From Lumbricus rubellus (taxonomy: Eukaryota > Annelida > Clitellata > Crassiclitellata > Lumbricidae), in the NCBI GenBank assembly GCA_945859605.1, contig OX243827.1:24008372-24072371 (forward strand): a stretch of DNA of 64,000 bases, written 5' to 3'. The number at the start of each line of letters is the position of its first letter. The stretch's first letter is position 1. Positions 23,434 to 35,540 of the stretch are shown piece by piece. The notes under the pieces were generated by a model that ran no database searches, was not told the origin of the DNA, and saw only the letters and a list, made by a program, of their open reading frames with translations. A program made the position numbers and the translations under genes.

Positions 23434-24152
23434 ATTGCTGATCAAAGATATAGGCTATATTTCCAATACTCTTTAGTTCTCAAAATTCAGATGAAAAAGC
23501 AATTTCATCACAGTTCCTGCAGTTTAGACATTATCATAACTACATCGTCCGCAATCACTTCTCATTAAAAAATGTGTCATTGCAGTTTGATAAAATTATC
23601 GACATAATTATATACGTTCATGGCAAAAATTAATTAAACCAGATTCATGATATTTAATTTAATAGAATTATCGACATAGGCCTAATTATAACCGTTATTT
23701 TCATGACAATAATTAAACCATAATCGTGATAATTATATCGTTCGGCAAGTTAACTTTCCAGTTGAATTGATAAAATAACAAAAATATCTGATTCGTGAAT
23801 AGACTCAGCGTTCGTCGTGTAAAAGATACATTCGTTGTTCAAACGACGACGATGGAAGTCAAGGATCATTCGAACATAATATTTACAAAGACTGCAGTCA
23901 AATGAAAAAACACACGAAAGTGAATCGAGGGGGAAAAACCGAAAGCGTTCGTTATCAAGGGTGAGCATATCACAAGGAACCTATCCGTGACACAGCTTAT
24001 AGAATAGTGTTCGTTCCTGTTCTTTGATGCAGTGCGGTGTGAGTTTCGCGTGACTTAGGCTACTAAGTGTGTCTTATGATACAGGCCACGCCCGTGAAAC
24101 TGTTCTTGGAAATCACAAAAGTAGAAGTTATCAATGTTTGCGAGGTTATCAC

Positions 24153-24307
24153 CATGGGCGGAGTTTGGTTTCCGTTCTTGGAGGGGCTAATGCCTTCTTA
24201 GGGGGGCTAAGCCCGGAAAAAGATATCATTTTCATGGTAAAAAAGCTGAATTTGGGCCTTCTTGGGGGGGCTTAGCTCCCCCTAGCCCCTGATAAACTCC
24301 GCCCATG
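24153..24307. mobile_element. hAT-type MITE (155 bp), private to copy 1
   Basis: Ends CATGGGCGGAGTTT and AAACTCCGCCCATG form a 14-bp inverted repeat. The exact 8-bp target duplication gttatcac lies at 24145-24152 and 24308-24315. The empty site with a single gttatcac is at 59189-59196 in copy 2. It lies 3' of the NHL gene, roughly 400 bp past the stop codon. A nearly identical element occupies a different site in copy 2 (58619-58776). Confidence 0.92.
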
Positions 24308-24324
24308 GTTATCACGGAACCAAA

Positions 24325-24560
24325 ATATAAGAAATAACCCCCTTCCGTATTATTGAAATACTCATGCTTTCGGCGTTATCATGGACTCAATAACCTTATC
24401 GGTGCTAAACATTCAAAGTATGCTGAGTTATCATGCATACTCAATAACCTCATTGGTGCTAAACATCCAAAGTATGCCGAGTTATCATGGGACTCAATAT
24501 CCTGTTCGTTTCTGAAACACCCATGTCCGCGGGGGTGGGGTCATCATGGGACTGAATAAC
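24325..24560. repeat. ~50-bp tandem repeat downstream of the NHL gene
   Basis: Units containing gagttatcatgggactcaat and ggtgctaaacatccaaagta recur. Copy 1 has one unit more than copy 2 (59240-59400). The array lies within a few hundred bases after the stop codon of the minus-strand gene, so it may fall in its 3' UTR. Confidence 0.7.
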
Positions 24561-24702
24561 CCCTTTTAAACTGAGACACCCCGAATATTCTCTCTTCAGC
24601 GTTCTGCAGTGTTGAAACCGTGCCAACTAACAACTTCTACGCACACACTCCCCTGTTCAACTATTCCCCCTCCAAAAAAATTCGGTGGTTATATCCATCG
24701 TG

Positions 24703-26751
24703 CTAGCAGTTCCTCTTATACTGAAACACCTTAACAGTCCTCTCCTCGTCAGCGACCAGGATATGTCCCTTACCGTCCGTCGCAATTGCCCCCGGGTTCC
24801 CACTGAGTCCGAAACCTCGCGATAGCAACGTCCGCACGAACTGTCCCTTCGCATCGAGCATGCAGACCTTCCCGTTGTAGAGATCAGCCACGAATATCAT
24901 GCCATCGTGGTCAACACAGACGGAGCTTGGAAAGAACTGGCGCTCCCCGTCGTTGGTTGGCGGACAGAACCTCCACATGAGCTGGCCGTCAGCGGACACT
25001 CCCATCACGGACTGATCGTAATCGTCGCCGACGATCACCTCCTGGCTCACGGCGTTGTAGGCGACGCTAAACGGGTGCTTGAACGACACTCTACTGGAAG
25101 TAGAAGAAGAGGGAAGCGTTGAGGTCCGGTCTGGTGGAATCGTTCTCGTTTCTCCGTCCCGGTGAACGAAGATCCGCTTTCGGTCCGTCCCTGCGACGAT
25201 GATCTCCCCTGTGGCTCGGTTACAGGCGACGCCGGCGATGTTGGCCAATGAGAAGTCGGTGATCGTTCGTAGGTGGTTTCCACGGTTCGTGAAGACCTTG
25301 ACGTTCTGCTGGGCGTGGTCGGTGAAGACGAGGCGCCCGTCGGGACCGGCGGTCACCCCGATGGGTTCGATAAGTCGATCGGAGCCCTTGGAGCCGACGG
25401 TTCGGATGAGGTTACCCCACTCATCGATGAGGTAGGCTTCTCGGAGATCGACGAGGATCAATTCGTTTTTGTCGCTCATCGCCATCCCAGATATCCACTT
25501 GTTCGTCATGTACTGATCCAGCTTGAGGATCTTTACCAGTTGGACGCCATCCGATAGACTCAACTGGCTCGGAATGCCCGGATATATAGTATCGCCGCTT
25601 CCGGATTTGTTGCGACCAGCCCGGTCCGGGATCGGTGGGGTTCCGCTGAGTGGGTCTACGACAGCGGTGGTGGTGGAAGCGGTAGGGGTGGCGGGGGAAG
25701 ACATGGAGATGGGGAGCTTGAAGCTGGAGCGTCTGCCCCTGGAGGCGGTTCCGTAGAGGATGATCGCCTGGTGGTTGGAAGACGATGTGGAAGACGTGGA
25801 TGAGGTGGAGCTGGTGGAGTCACCGGTTGAGTCGTGGTGGTGGTGATGCTTGAGATGATCGGAGTTGACACGGTCCGTTGATCGTCTCCTACGGAACGAG
25901 CGACTCAACCGTGACAGTCTCTCCGCCATCTGGGTGGTATGTGTCCGTTTCCTAACTACCTCATCCTCAACGCTGGCCGAGGACGAAGACGTATTGGCGA
26001 GGTTCAGATGGTCGTCACCCGGCATGCTGCCCCCGACCCTCTTCCGCGATTGCTCCATCATTCGGGTACCCGACGTCGTTGTCGTCGCGTCGCCGTTCAT
26101 TGCTTCCGGTTTGACGACCGGAAGTCGTCTGGACGGCGACTCCTTGCGGCGAATGGCGAACGACTTGAGTGAGAACGACGACCATGAACGCGACATTCGA
26201 GATTTGTGATTGAGAGGAGCCGTAGTGGAGTTGTTGGAACCACGAGGAGGAGGAGATGTAGCATCGGACACTGCTACCACCACCATCGTTGTCTCTGCTG
26301 GTGGTGGTGGTGGTGGTGGTGGTGGACACCTTTGGGTGCCGGGGGTCTTTGACGAGGAAGGGCGGGTGCAACCGGATGGGGGACGGGCAGGGCCGTAGGT
26401 GGGGTGGTGTGGCGGTTCCTCCTTAACGGACCCCACCGAGGATTTACAATCGACGCCAGAGTCTATGCTTGTGTTGGGGAGAACATGGGAGACGGGGACT
26501 CCGTTGGGTTGCTGGGGTGTGGTCGTTGGAGTTGGTGTTGTTGGGGGCACGACGGAGGTGGACCGGACGAGATGTGGAATGTCGTAGGGCATCACGTCGA
26601 AGGACGCGGTCGGGGATCGCTGCCCGGAAGTGCACCAGAAGGCGCTCATCCGGTTCCGGTCCTTGGACTTCCGCCGGCGCGGCACCTTGTCCATGTGGTG
26701 TCCGTCGTTGGACCTCAACGGGATAACAACGGCAGTCGTAGCCTTCAACAT
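24703..26751 (-). CDS. NHL-repeat protein, copy 1 (682 aa)
   Basis: One uninterrupted frame, ATG at 26751-26749 (A at -3) to TAG at 24703. Residues 1 to about 389 are low-complexity and probably disordered. They hold a basic start (PRRRKSKDRNR), a polyproline run near 140-150, a His run near 305 and Ser/Thr-rich tracts. Residues 390-682 form an NHL beta-propeller with six visible blades, for example IGVTAGPDGRLVFTDHAQQN, VAYNAVSQEVIVGDDYD, VCVDHDGMIFVADLYNGKV and IATDGKGHILVADEERTVKV. NHL propellers of TRIM2/3/32/71 and Brat bind protein or RNA, but no RING, B-box or coiled coil is encoded here, so ligase activity is not expected from this frame. The single-exon coding region may be preceded by a spliced 5' UTR or may derive from a retrocopy. 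The function is unknown. The partner copy at 59534 is nearly identical in the propeller. Confidence 0.93.
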   Translation of the reverse strand: MLKATTAVVIPLRSNDGHHMDKVPRRRKSKDRNRMSAFWCTSGQRSPTASFDVMPYDIPHLVRSTSVVPPTTPTPTTTPQQPNGVPVSHVLPNTSIDSGVDCKSSVGSVKEEPPHHPTYGPARPPSGCTRPSSSKTPGTQRCPPPPPPPPPAETTMVVVAVSDATSPPPRGSNNSTTAPLNHKSRMSRSWSSFSLKSFAIRRKESPSRRLPVVKPEAMNGDATTTTSGTRMMEQSRKRVGGSMPGDDHLNLANTSSSSASVEDEVVRKRTHTTQMAERLSRLSRSFRRRRSTDRVNSDHLKHHHHHDSTGDSTSSTSSTSSTSSSNHQAIILYGTASRGRRSSFKLPISMSSPATPTASTTTAVVDPLSGTPPIPDRAGRNKSGSGDTIYPGIPSQLSLSDGVQLVKILKLDQYMTNKWISGMAMSDKNELILVDLREAYLIDEWGNLIRTVGSKGSDRLIEPIGVTAGPDGRLVFTDHAQQNVKVFTNRGNHLRTITDFSLANIAGVACNRATGEIIVAGTDRKRIFVHRDGETRTIPPDRTSTLPSSSTSSRVSFKHPFSVAYNAVSQEVIVGDDYDQSVMGVSADGQLMWRFCPPTNDGERQFFPSSVCVDHDGMIFVADLYNGKVCMLDAKGQFVRTLLSRGFGLSGNPGAIATDGKGHILVADEERTVKVFQYKRNC

Positions 26752-27480
26752 GATTACGAGCTGACCACTAACGATTTGAAAACAGTCACAAACCTGTCTT
26801 TATCAGCTCCAATCTTTTCAGCCGATATAATCCTATCCTTTAACAACCAGTTCAATCACTATTGTTCTCTGTGTATTGTTCTCCCAATGGTCTTCTATTG
26901 TGTTATTTCCCACCGACGGTGAATCCAGGGTTGCGACGCCAAAACAAAGAACTCCCTTTCCAGCAGTATAGTCACCGAACGCGGGTAGTCCTCCGATCTC
27001 GGTAACAACACGGCAAAAGGCGGCACAGCAAAACCGGCGTCAAAACTATTAGAATCCACGGTCTTATTAAGTTTGAGAAAACACTTCGAAAGCAGTTTAA
27101 CTGTTCCGAAAAACTTCCTCTCACCGTTTCACCGTAGACTATAGCTTTATCTTGACGACGCAAAACTTCGCAGACTTGAAGAAAAAGAATTGGCAAGTCA
27201 CGCCTTCAGGCCTCCCGCGAATGTCGACATTAGCTTTTTCGTCCAGACTGAGTAATAATCCTTCTCTCGACAACAACACCAACAACCAGCTCTACCTGTT
27301 CTTTATCAGACTCTTTTCGGCGAGTGCCTAACCATAAATAACATATCTCATCGCCTAGCCGTATTATAACTACGCCTGCATGTATCATCATAGTTCTCCG
27401 AAAACCCTGTAACTTATAGGCCCAACTTATAGGTCCAGTAGGCGCGCACTACCACACACCAACCGATATAGACCCCAGCC
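26752..27480 (-). promoter_or_regulatory. conserved 5' flank of NHL gene copy 1 (likely UTR/promoter)
   Basis: About 700 bases upstream of the start codon stay closely alignable between the two blocks (copy 2: 61571-62280). They contain no open frame of note. A proper TATA box or initiator cannot be identified with confidence. The location and conservation suggest 5' UTR plus promoter. Confidence 0.4.
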
Positions 27481-29060
27481 TGCAAGAGTGCCACCCACCA
27501 ATAAATCCCACCTCATCGAAGGCGGCGGGCTCAGGCCCGGCTCATTAGCCTCCAGGCAAGCAGGAGCAGATCGCGGCTTACGGGGCAGGCGGACCGTCTC
27601 TAGCGGGCGGGCGAGCAGCCCAGTGCTAGCCTACCGCCTTTGGACGAAACCGGGTGGGAGGAATCTTGGTAGGCACCTGTATTAGCGGCTCGGTCAGGTT
27701 GGTTTTGTTGTGGCGGAGGGCTGTTAGTAGCAGCGGCGGCTCATAGCTGATCGGTCGGTCTCCGATGCTTCTGAAGGGCAACCCTAGATAGCGTAGCCAT
27801 AAAATACTGTGTTGTAATTAGGTCAACCAGCAACAAGAGGAGCCCGACCGTGTTCGGGCCTGGACGGAGTTGCCGTCTCCGAGTATGCTTCTCAGGCAGA
27901 CAGACAGACGGACAGAGAGACAGACGGGCAGACAATAAGACAAACAGAGGGACAGTGGAACAGGTATAGGCGGACAGACAGAAGGACAGAGAGACAAACA
28001 GACAAGGACAGACGGACGGTCATACAGGCAGAGAGACAGAAGGACTGAGCTGAGAGACAGGGAGAGATAGACAGACTGACAGACAAACAGTGACATACGG
28101 GCAGACGGAGGGACATACAGACATAGGGACAGTGACAGACGAGCAGACAGACAGACAGGCAGGGAGAGGGATAGCCAGACATGTTAAGGGACATCTGGAA
28201 ATACATTAAGAGCAATAGGCAGACTGATTACTAAACAGTAAGAAACACGTACAGGCACGTAAAGACACACAAATAAATACAAAGGAAGAGACAGACAGAC
28301 AGTCAGACAGACAGACAGTTCCGTCTCTTCTAAGTCCACTTCTCGCGGCAGACGAGAGGAAAGAAGAGAGCAGAAAGAACCGAAGTGGGAAGATGGAAAA
28401 GAAGCAGAGAGACAGATAGACGGATTGTTAGAGGGACGAAGAGTATAATAGGGAAGGGAGATATAAATGCGGATGGAAAAATAGGGACATAGTGATTAAC
28501 TATTGGACAAAAATGGAGCTTAAAAAAGGACTGTTCGGAGGACTAGAAACTGGAAAAGGCGGAGGAAGAGGAGGGGAAGAAAAAAGAAGAACAACAACAA
28601 GAAGTGGAGAAGGAAGAGGAGGAGTAGTTTTAGGAGGAGAAGTTGTTGGAAAAGCAGGAGAAAAAAATGGAAGTAAAAATATGAAGAGTATGCCCTAAGC
28701 AAAGGAGCGGAAGGAGGAGCAGAAGGAGAAGGATCCGTAGCAGGTGGAAGCGGAGGAGGAAAGGAATAGAGAGCAGGAGCAGGAGCAGGAGCAGGAAAAG
28801 GAGTAGGGAAAGAGGAAGAGAAAAGGCATAGAAGGAGAAGGACGAAGAATGTTCAGGAGGAATGTAGGAATGGATGAGAAGGAAAATAAGATGATAGGGA
28901 GGAGAAAGAAATTTAGGAGGAGAAGGAGGAGGAGGAGGATAAAGAGGAGAAGGAGGAGGAAGAGAAGGAGGATGAACAGGAGGAGAAGGAGGAAGAGGAG
29001 GAGTAGTAGAAGGAGGGATGAGTAAGAGTAAAGAATATCCTCCTCTTGTCTGCATTTAAT
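27481..29060. repeat. upstream flank: ACAG tract then polypurine GGA/GAA tract
   Basis: 27481-27890 is GC-rich unique sequence shared with copy 2. A degenerate cagacaga tract follows (27895-28320). From about 28540 to 29040 comes a polypurine tract (ggaggagaaggagg) with a strong strand asymmetry. Both tracts are present in copy 2 with different lengths. The open frames across them are artefacts. Confidence 0.85.
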
Positions 29061-29204
29061 TTAGTTCACAGGTTGCTCCAGATGGTGACTTTGCCCGGCG
29101 TTCTTCTTTGTTCTTGTGACTTTGCCAGGTTAAGATAGAGGATGATGGCGACAATCACAAGATGAACAATCACCTGTCACGTAAACAAACCAAACCAATC
29201 ACAA

Positions 29205-29395
29205 GCAGTCAGTCAGTCACAGTCAGTCAGTCAGTCAGTCAGCCAGTCACAGTTACCGTAGTCAGTCAGTAAATTAGGTAGTCCCTATTCACTCATTCAT
29301 TCTTTCAGCAAGTCAGTCAGTCAGCCAGTCAGTCAGTCAGTCAGCCAACCAGTCAGTCAGTCAGTCAGTCAGGTATTCACTCATTCAGTCTTTCA
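29205..29395. repeat. (CAGT)n microsatellite
   Basis: cagtcagtcagtcac-type repeats, interrupted by tattcactcattcag words that recur twice. It starts at the point where comparison with copy 2 ends. Confidence 0.9.
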
Positions 29396-29648
29396 TCAAC
29401 TCAGTCACCCATCTTCCAGACTATAATACTGCCATCTCACGTCTGAGTTTGTGCTTGGCGAAAACATGTTGACGTATTTCTTGACGACCGAGAGGAGCCC
29501 GGGGTTTGCGTGTGTTCGCTGGCGAGGCCATATCCCACTTTCTTTAACCTATCACTCGGTCACGATCAACGAACATTAACAGTCATACCCTTAGATCATG
29601 CGACACGATTTCGGAATTTAGTGAATTGGTGGAACAATAATATTGTAG
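29396..29648. other. no recognisable gene
   Basis: Unique-looking sequence between a microsatellite and a SINE. Confidence 0.4.
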
Positions 29649-29882
29649 GGCGCAGTGGTGCACTGGTGGCGTCGTTGCCTTTGAGCCGAAAGGTTCGAGG
29701 TTCGAATCCACCTCGCCGCGTAAGGACCTTGGGCAAGTCCTTCACTAGCAGCTGTTGCTCAGCGCTTCGGCGTGAAACTCCGATGCAGCGTCCGCTCTGC
29801 ATACGTGAGCGCCTCTGATTAGCGAGGTTTTGAAGGGGCGCTGTAACAAGTGCACAACTGCACATACAAACAAACAAACAAA
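29649..29882 (+). mobile_element. tRNA-derived SINE (family B)
   Basis: gtggtgcactggtggcgtc (A-box region) and GGTTCGAATCC (B box) are followed by gaccttgggcaagtcc, gtgagcgcctctgattag and ggggcgctgtaac, with an (AAAC)n-like tail at about 29866-29882. The tail form suggests mobilisation by a LINE that recognises short 3' repeats. Confidence 0.85.
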
Positions 29883-29967
29883 TTGTGCAGACATTGAGTT
29901 CTGTTATAACAAAAACTGTGTCGTGTACACGATTTTTACTACTACTCTCACTGTTGCTACCATGTAC

Positions 29968-30060
29968 CACCACCACCACCAGTCCACCACCACCACCACC
30001 CCCACCACCACCACCACCACCACCACCACCACCACCACTACTACTATTACCGCCAACACC
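29968..30060. repeat. (CCA)n microsatellite
   Basis: Tandem accaccacc for about 75 bases, giving spurious His-, Pro- and Thr-rich frames. Confidence 0.95.
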
Positions 30061-30780
30061 AATAGGCCTAATTAAGATGACCTTTCTCGTTCAGCGGACA
30101 ATAATTTATTTTTACGACCGAGTGATTATATCTAAAAATGGGATATAAAAAAAATAAAGAATAGTAATAACAATATTAATAGGACGCCACATAAAGCACC
30201 GTATGCTACTACCGTTGCTACTGGGCTCTATAAATAAACCTCTTTGTAAGTTGTCACTACGTGGTGCCTATTGTATGGCTCTGTAGGCTTATTGTAATGA
30301 AATGGAAGAGTGAATAACTGACTTTGTCGAAAATGCTGCAAATATCTTTTCAGTCTTTTCATTCATTGTACAATGTACAGCATGGGCTGACATGTATGGC
30401 GCAGAGACAGGCAGGCGGCCGATGAAATCATTCGGAAATACTGCGGCTACAGTTGCAAAACAAGCCACGCTGAAATACACCTACAAAGTACTTCGTCAGT
30501 TGTTATTATAAGACATTTTATTAGCCCGAAAAATGGCTTTATCTGCGCTGAACTGTCATGATGCTGAATGTCATTCGCAAGTGATTATTACATCAGGTAT
30601 ATACCAAGACAATACATAGCAAAATAGAATGAGTCGCAAATGAAGGTCCCACGCAAACACGTAGCTCCAGCCAACGGATTCTTGTTGATAACTATTGATA
30701 GTTAGCAGAGAAGGCAGCGTATATTGTCCATGTAATTTTTAATATGGTTTGGATACAATGTCATTCAAAAATTTATTAGT
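30061..30780. other. no recognisable gene
   Basis: Unique-looking sequence. A minus-strand 63-codon frame at 30289-30480 has no recognisable domain. Confidence 0.45.
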
Positions 30781-30817
30781 ATGTATATATATATTTAAGT
30801 ATGTATATATGTATGTA

Positions 30818-30887
<70 letters not shown>

Positions 30888-30978
30888 TGAGATTGTGAGT
30901 ATTATGTCAATGTCGATTTGTTTCTGTCTGTGTCTTTGCATCTCTCTGCCTCTCTGTCTCTCTCTGTCTCTCTTTGTC

Positions 30979-31015
<37 letters not shown>

Positions 31016-31070
31016 GTGTCTCTCTCTCTATCTCTCTGTCTCTCTCTGTCTGTCTGTCTGTCTCTCTCAA
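30781..31070. repeat. (TA)n, (GA)n and (TCTG/TCTC)n cluster
   Basis: tatata, then gagagaga (30828-30890), then ctctctgtctgtctg to 31070. Confidence 0.92.
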
Positions 31071-32460
31071 CGTGGACAAACACCTAACTCAACATCGCAC
31101 TCATACTTTTCATTTCATCGCATACAAAAAACGAACTTGACCCAGATCTCATGATGACTTATGGCGTCGTGTTTATAGCGTGTGCCCCTCGTATAAGAGC
31201 GAGGCCAGCCATCTAAGCCATCGAAGCCATCTCCGTTCGTGTTAGACACGACATGGCTCCTTTCATTCCTGTTACATGACACACGGAACATGCAAAAGCG
31301 GAACATCATTAGGAGGAAACAAGATCAGAGCAAACAGCGCGAATGTCAAACGAGAGAAGAGTTTGAAGGGCGTTGTGTCATTAGCTGTTTCGGTTGTACT
31401 CTCTCTCTTTCGGTAACGGAGATGAATGTTGTAGAGACAGAGCAAGCGAGCAATACAGAGGGACGTGGAGGGTAGAGGAGTGGGAGAGAGGCAGCAGGAC
31501 ATATTGGGGCAAGGGAAGTCCATGAAAACAGAGGTGGAGAGTTCGGGCGTCGGACGGACGGACGGACGGACGGTCGGACAGACAGACAGGTAGATAGATA
31601 GATAGAGAGAGATAGAGATACATAGAGAGATAGAGAGATAGAGATGGATGGACGGTCGGACGGACAGACAGAGACAAATAGACAGATGGATAGACGTAGG
31701 CCACACAGAGAGACAGAGACTGAGAAAGGGAGATGTGGAAAAGCAGAGTCGCAGTATTTTGCGCTAAACATTTTAACAATGCACCATAAAATTTCGTCAC
31801 GAGTCATCGGGGGGGGGGGCACGGGTAGAATGTTCAAGCTGTTAAGCTCTAATTAATTCAGTAATCACATTAGAAAACATCAATATTTAGGCTATATTCG
31901 TTTCATTAATCCAAACTATACGCCACTGCTCGCCCTCCGACAGGGCCAGTTCCAGGCCTGAAGAAATGAGGAGGACAACACTAATCACATCCTTTAAATG
32001 GCACAGGGTCGTTAAACAGCCACAAACTAATCTAGGGTCTTGCGATAGTCTGACCCACTTTGCAAATCCAGGCATGAGCCGGGCGGGCGTCAACATCGTA
32101 ATTTGCAACGATATCACTGATTACATATCGCGTATTAATAGCAATTATCAAAACAAGTCACTTTCAGCCAGCAGCAGTAGTAGTAGGCTATCTAATAAAT
32201 CTATCTGTCTCGTTGCGCGGGACAAAGATACTTGAGCTGAGAAACAATTGCGAACTCACATGCGACCATGTGAAAATTTCTACAAAAAGTAAACAATGGA
32301 AAGTACGCGGAAGGCGCGTGCTGCTAGCGTGGCACCCTGGACAGCCTTCTAAAACATAGACGCTCGTGTGTGTATATATCATACTGTCCGGCATGTGACC
32401 TTATAGTATACTATACCCTGGCATAATGTATGTAAATATGTGCATATACATGTATATGCG
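31071..32460. other. no recognisable gene; GGAC/GATA microsatellite inside
   Basis: A (GGAC)n, (GATA)n and (ACAG)n tract occupies about 31545-31730. The remaining sequence has no supported features. Confidence 0.5.
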
Positions 32461-32461
32461 C

Positions 32462-32524
32462 AGTTGTGTGTGCGTGTTCGTGTGTGTGCGTGTGTGTGTG
32501 TTTGTGTGGGTTTGTGTCACTGTG

Positions 32525-32589
<65 letters not shown>

Positions 32590-32590
32590 A
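32462..32590. repeat. (GT)n microsatellite
   Basis: About 125 bases of gtgtgt with occasional tttgtg and gcgtg interruptions. Confidence 0.95.
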
Positions 32591-33117
32591 TGCCTCTTTG
32601 CGTGCTTATGTTACACAGTCATATGTTATAACCTTGCATGTAAATTATGTACCAATGAGTTATTATGAGTACCTAATAAAGCACTACACCAAGTGGCCAT
32701 ACATCGTCCGCGATACCATCCCAGGAACCGGTAGGAGCCCATTGGGGGTGACATCCCCAAACTGGTTAGCTTTAGGGTGGCCATGATGTCGGGGGAAGGG
32801 GTTAAAATAAAAACAAAAATGGAGAGTGGGAAAGGATAAACTATTGAATCCGGGAAAGCATGCAAACGGAATGTCAATAATAGACCTCGTTTCTTCTTGT
32901 CCTCCCATCTCATTGTTAATTAAAACTTCAACGTATTTTGGGATGCGCTTATTTATTGTCTCTTAAAAGAATTTCATGTAGGCTTATATGCATGCCGAGG
33001 TCGATACAAGTGAAGCTGATAACTCTTGTTATTAATGGCTACAGTTTAAGCAATATGCAAGCATATTTTCGTCGTTCTTTTGTTCGCTTTGTTCTTCGTC
33101 TACTTCTAGGACTAGTC
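32591..33117. other. no recognisable gene
   Basis: Unique-looking sequence with no coding or element signal I can support. Confidence 0.4.
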
Positions 33118-33232
33118 CTTGTCTTTGTCCGTTTTCGTGTCTTTGTCCGTTTTCGTGTTTTTTTCCGTTTTCGTGTTTTTTGTCCGTTTTCGTGTTTTTG
33201 TCCGTTTTCGTGTCTTTGTCCTCTTCCTTCTC
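33118..33232. repeat. 17-18-bp minisatellite TTTGTCCGTTTTCGTGT
   Basis: Six or seven units with small length changes in the T run. It is open on both strands in more than one frame, with no gene. Confidence 0.9.
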
Positions 33233-33949
33233 ATTTTTCACTTCCTTCTCTTTCTTCGTCGAAATTTTGCGCCTTCACGAAATCGTCTAATTTCAGTTTC
33301 CCCCCCCCCCCCATGCCAATTCTTCTGCCCGTCCTCTTGCTTTAGGAACGTCTCATCTCGGCCATATTTGTAGAACGGTAGAACTTAAAGACTTACATAT
33401 AAAAAACGTGGTTTCATTGGAAAAGCTTAAGTCAGTCAACTCTTGAGAAGTCTATTCAAAGCGCAATTCACAGGATCGGCAACATTACGACACCGCGTCT
33501 TGGTCGTCACATTTTTACATCTTCATAATTATGCACACAATCATGCGGCCTTGCTATGACGTGGTCCACCCTACAAACATCTTGACAAGATCTTGCAACG
33601 TATGTATGTATATATGTATATATATAATATGTATACATGTATATATATGTATATAAGCTATATATGTATATATGTATATTTTACATAACTATATATATAT
33701 ATATGCATCCCATTCACGCGCTCCTATGCCACACAAAAGCCCTGTTGGATCTTCACGAGGTCGTAAACCCGTTTCGTCATGTCCTCTAAACTCTAAAGCC
33801 TCTATAGCGCGACCCTGTTAACTCCCATGATATTATAATTGTGACGTTCAGACTCTATTCTCCTACTTCACCTCACGTACGTCGTCTGTCAGGCATTCAA
33901 GCGTGCACTTCTGAGCGTGAAATGACAGTTTCATTAGAGTGAATTGCAT
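33233..33949. other. no gene; C run and TATA repeats
   Basis: A C run at 33300-33312 and (TA)n/(GTATA)n at about 33600-33710. Nothing else is recognised. Confidence 0.5.
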
Positions 33950-34412
33950 AGTATTGTATGGTATTGTATTGTATGATATTGTATTGTATTGTACTGCTGT
34001 GTGGCATAATATATTGTATTGAAATGACCGTATAATAAATATACTACAGTGACAGCAACTGCTTCAAAAACATAAATGTTTTTTTAATGATATTGTATTG
34101 AATTGTATTGTATTGCATTGTATTGTATTACATTACAATGCATTGTATTGCATTTTCTGTACGGTATTGCATTGTATTGCATTTTCTGTGCGGTATTGTA
34201 TTGTATTGCATTGCATTGTATCACACTGCATTGAATTTTTTGTACGGTATTGCATTGCATTGTATCGCACTGCATTGCATTGTATTGCATTGCATTGCAT
34301 CTTCTGTACGGTATTGTATTGTATTGCATTGCATTGCATTGTATTGCATTGTGTCGCACTGCGTTGCATTTTCTGTACGGTGTTGTATTGTATTGAATTG
34401 CATTGTTGCAAG
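33950..34412. repeat. ATTGT/ATTGC pentanucleotide array with higher-order units
   Basis: Pentanucleotides gtatt and gcatt are broken by about 70 bases of unique DNA near 34010-34085. From 34140, a longer unit ending in cattttctgtacggtattg recurs five to six times at variable spacing. The Cys/Ile/Val-rich frames are artefacts. Confidence 0.9.
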
Positions 34413-35128
34413 GTATTTGCGTTCAAAGCCAACTGCGCCTGTGTCGTATATTATAATTATTGTGGTAAGATCTTTCGGCTGGTCGAAACTCAGTCACTGG
34501 TCGTACGTTGGCAACAGTGCCCGTGTCAAGTCTGGAGAAAGGAGGAGGGCGACACTAATCTTATTTGTTTCTGACACATTATTACTCAACAGCAACAAGC
34601 CGTTAGTGGAGAAACCTTGGCATTGGGGGGGGGCATCTTCGGTAGAATGCAAGACATCCCCCCACTAATGGAAAGATCTTGGGTATACAATGGGAGAAAC
34701 CAAATGATGGAACCTTCGGGAGAACTGGGGAGAGGCCGCGCATGCGGTGCTCCTGTGTTTTCCGGTCGCGAAGGGGAGGGGTGAGGGGGAAAGAATCTAC
34801 ACCCCGAGGGTGGGAGGGGCGAGAGGGCGGCTCTTTACTGTACAGTTCAAAGAAAATTTACGGCTTCGTGATCCATTGTCCATCGTTTGAGAGCTCAGAC
34901 TTGGGCGCTTGGCAGAGAAAGGCGATTCAGAGAATCAGTGGATTTGCATATTATAGGCTTTTCGTCGATGGCATTGAAGCTTATAATACTGAGGAAAAGA
35001 CACAATGGAATCTGGCGTCCTTTGTGCTTAGTTGTGGCAGACGAACCGTTTGCAATCGTGTCGGTACACGCCGTTCGCAAACAACGTTTAACCAAGGTTA
35101 GCGATGACGTCATTGCCCCATTGCAAGG
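34413..35128. other. no recognisable gene
   Basis: Unique-looking, partly GC-rich sequence. Plus-strand frames of about 140 codons have no recognisable domain and run into the ACAG array. Confidence 0.4.
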
Positions 35129-35440
<312 letters not shown>

Positions 35441-35540
35441 TAGGAGAAAAAACAGTTAAGCAGAAACTCTCTGTGTGTCTCTCTCTGTCTCTCTGGCTGT
35501 CTGTCTGTCTGTCTGTTTGTCTATTTGTCTCTCTCTTGCT

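Larger units (their letters stand above)
21055..29215. repeat. duplicated block, copy 1 (pairs with 56107-64000)
   Basis: From tacacacctgtgcgtacgtg onward, the sequence aligns in the same orientation and order with 56107 to the window end. It includes the NHL gene, its flanks, a SINE, two MITEs and the polypurine tract. Identity by eye is about 90-95% with many indels. Copy 1 has a private MITE at 24153, an extra 175-bp tandem unit at 23073 and one extra repeat unit near 24430. The right limit is not visible because copy 2 leaves the window. Confidence 0.95.

Noticed and set aside
24703..26751. Calling the gene TRIM2, TRIM3 or TRIM71
   Set aside because: Only the NHL propeller is present; RING, B-box, coiled coil and filamin domains are absent, so a specific symbol is not justified.
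34098..34668. 186-codon Cys/Ile/Val-rich frame resembling a membrane protein
   Set aside because: It is the ATTGT/ATTGC array, with overlapping open frames on both strands and no domain.
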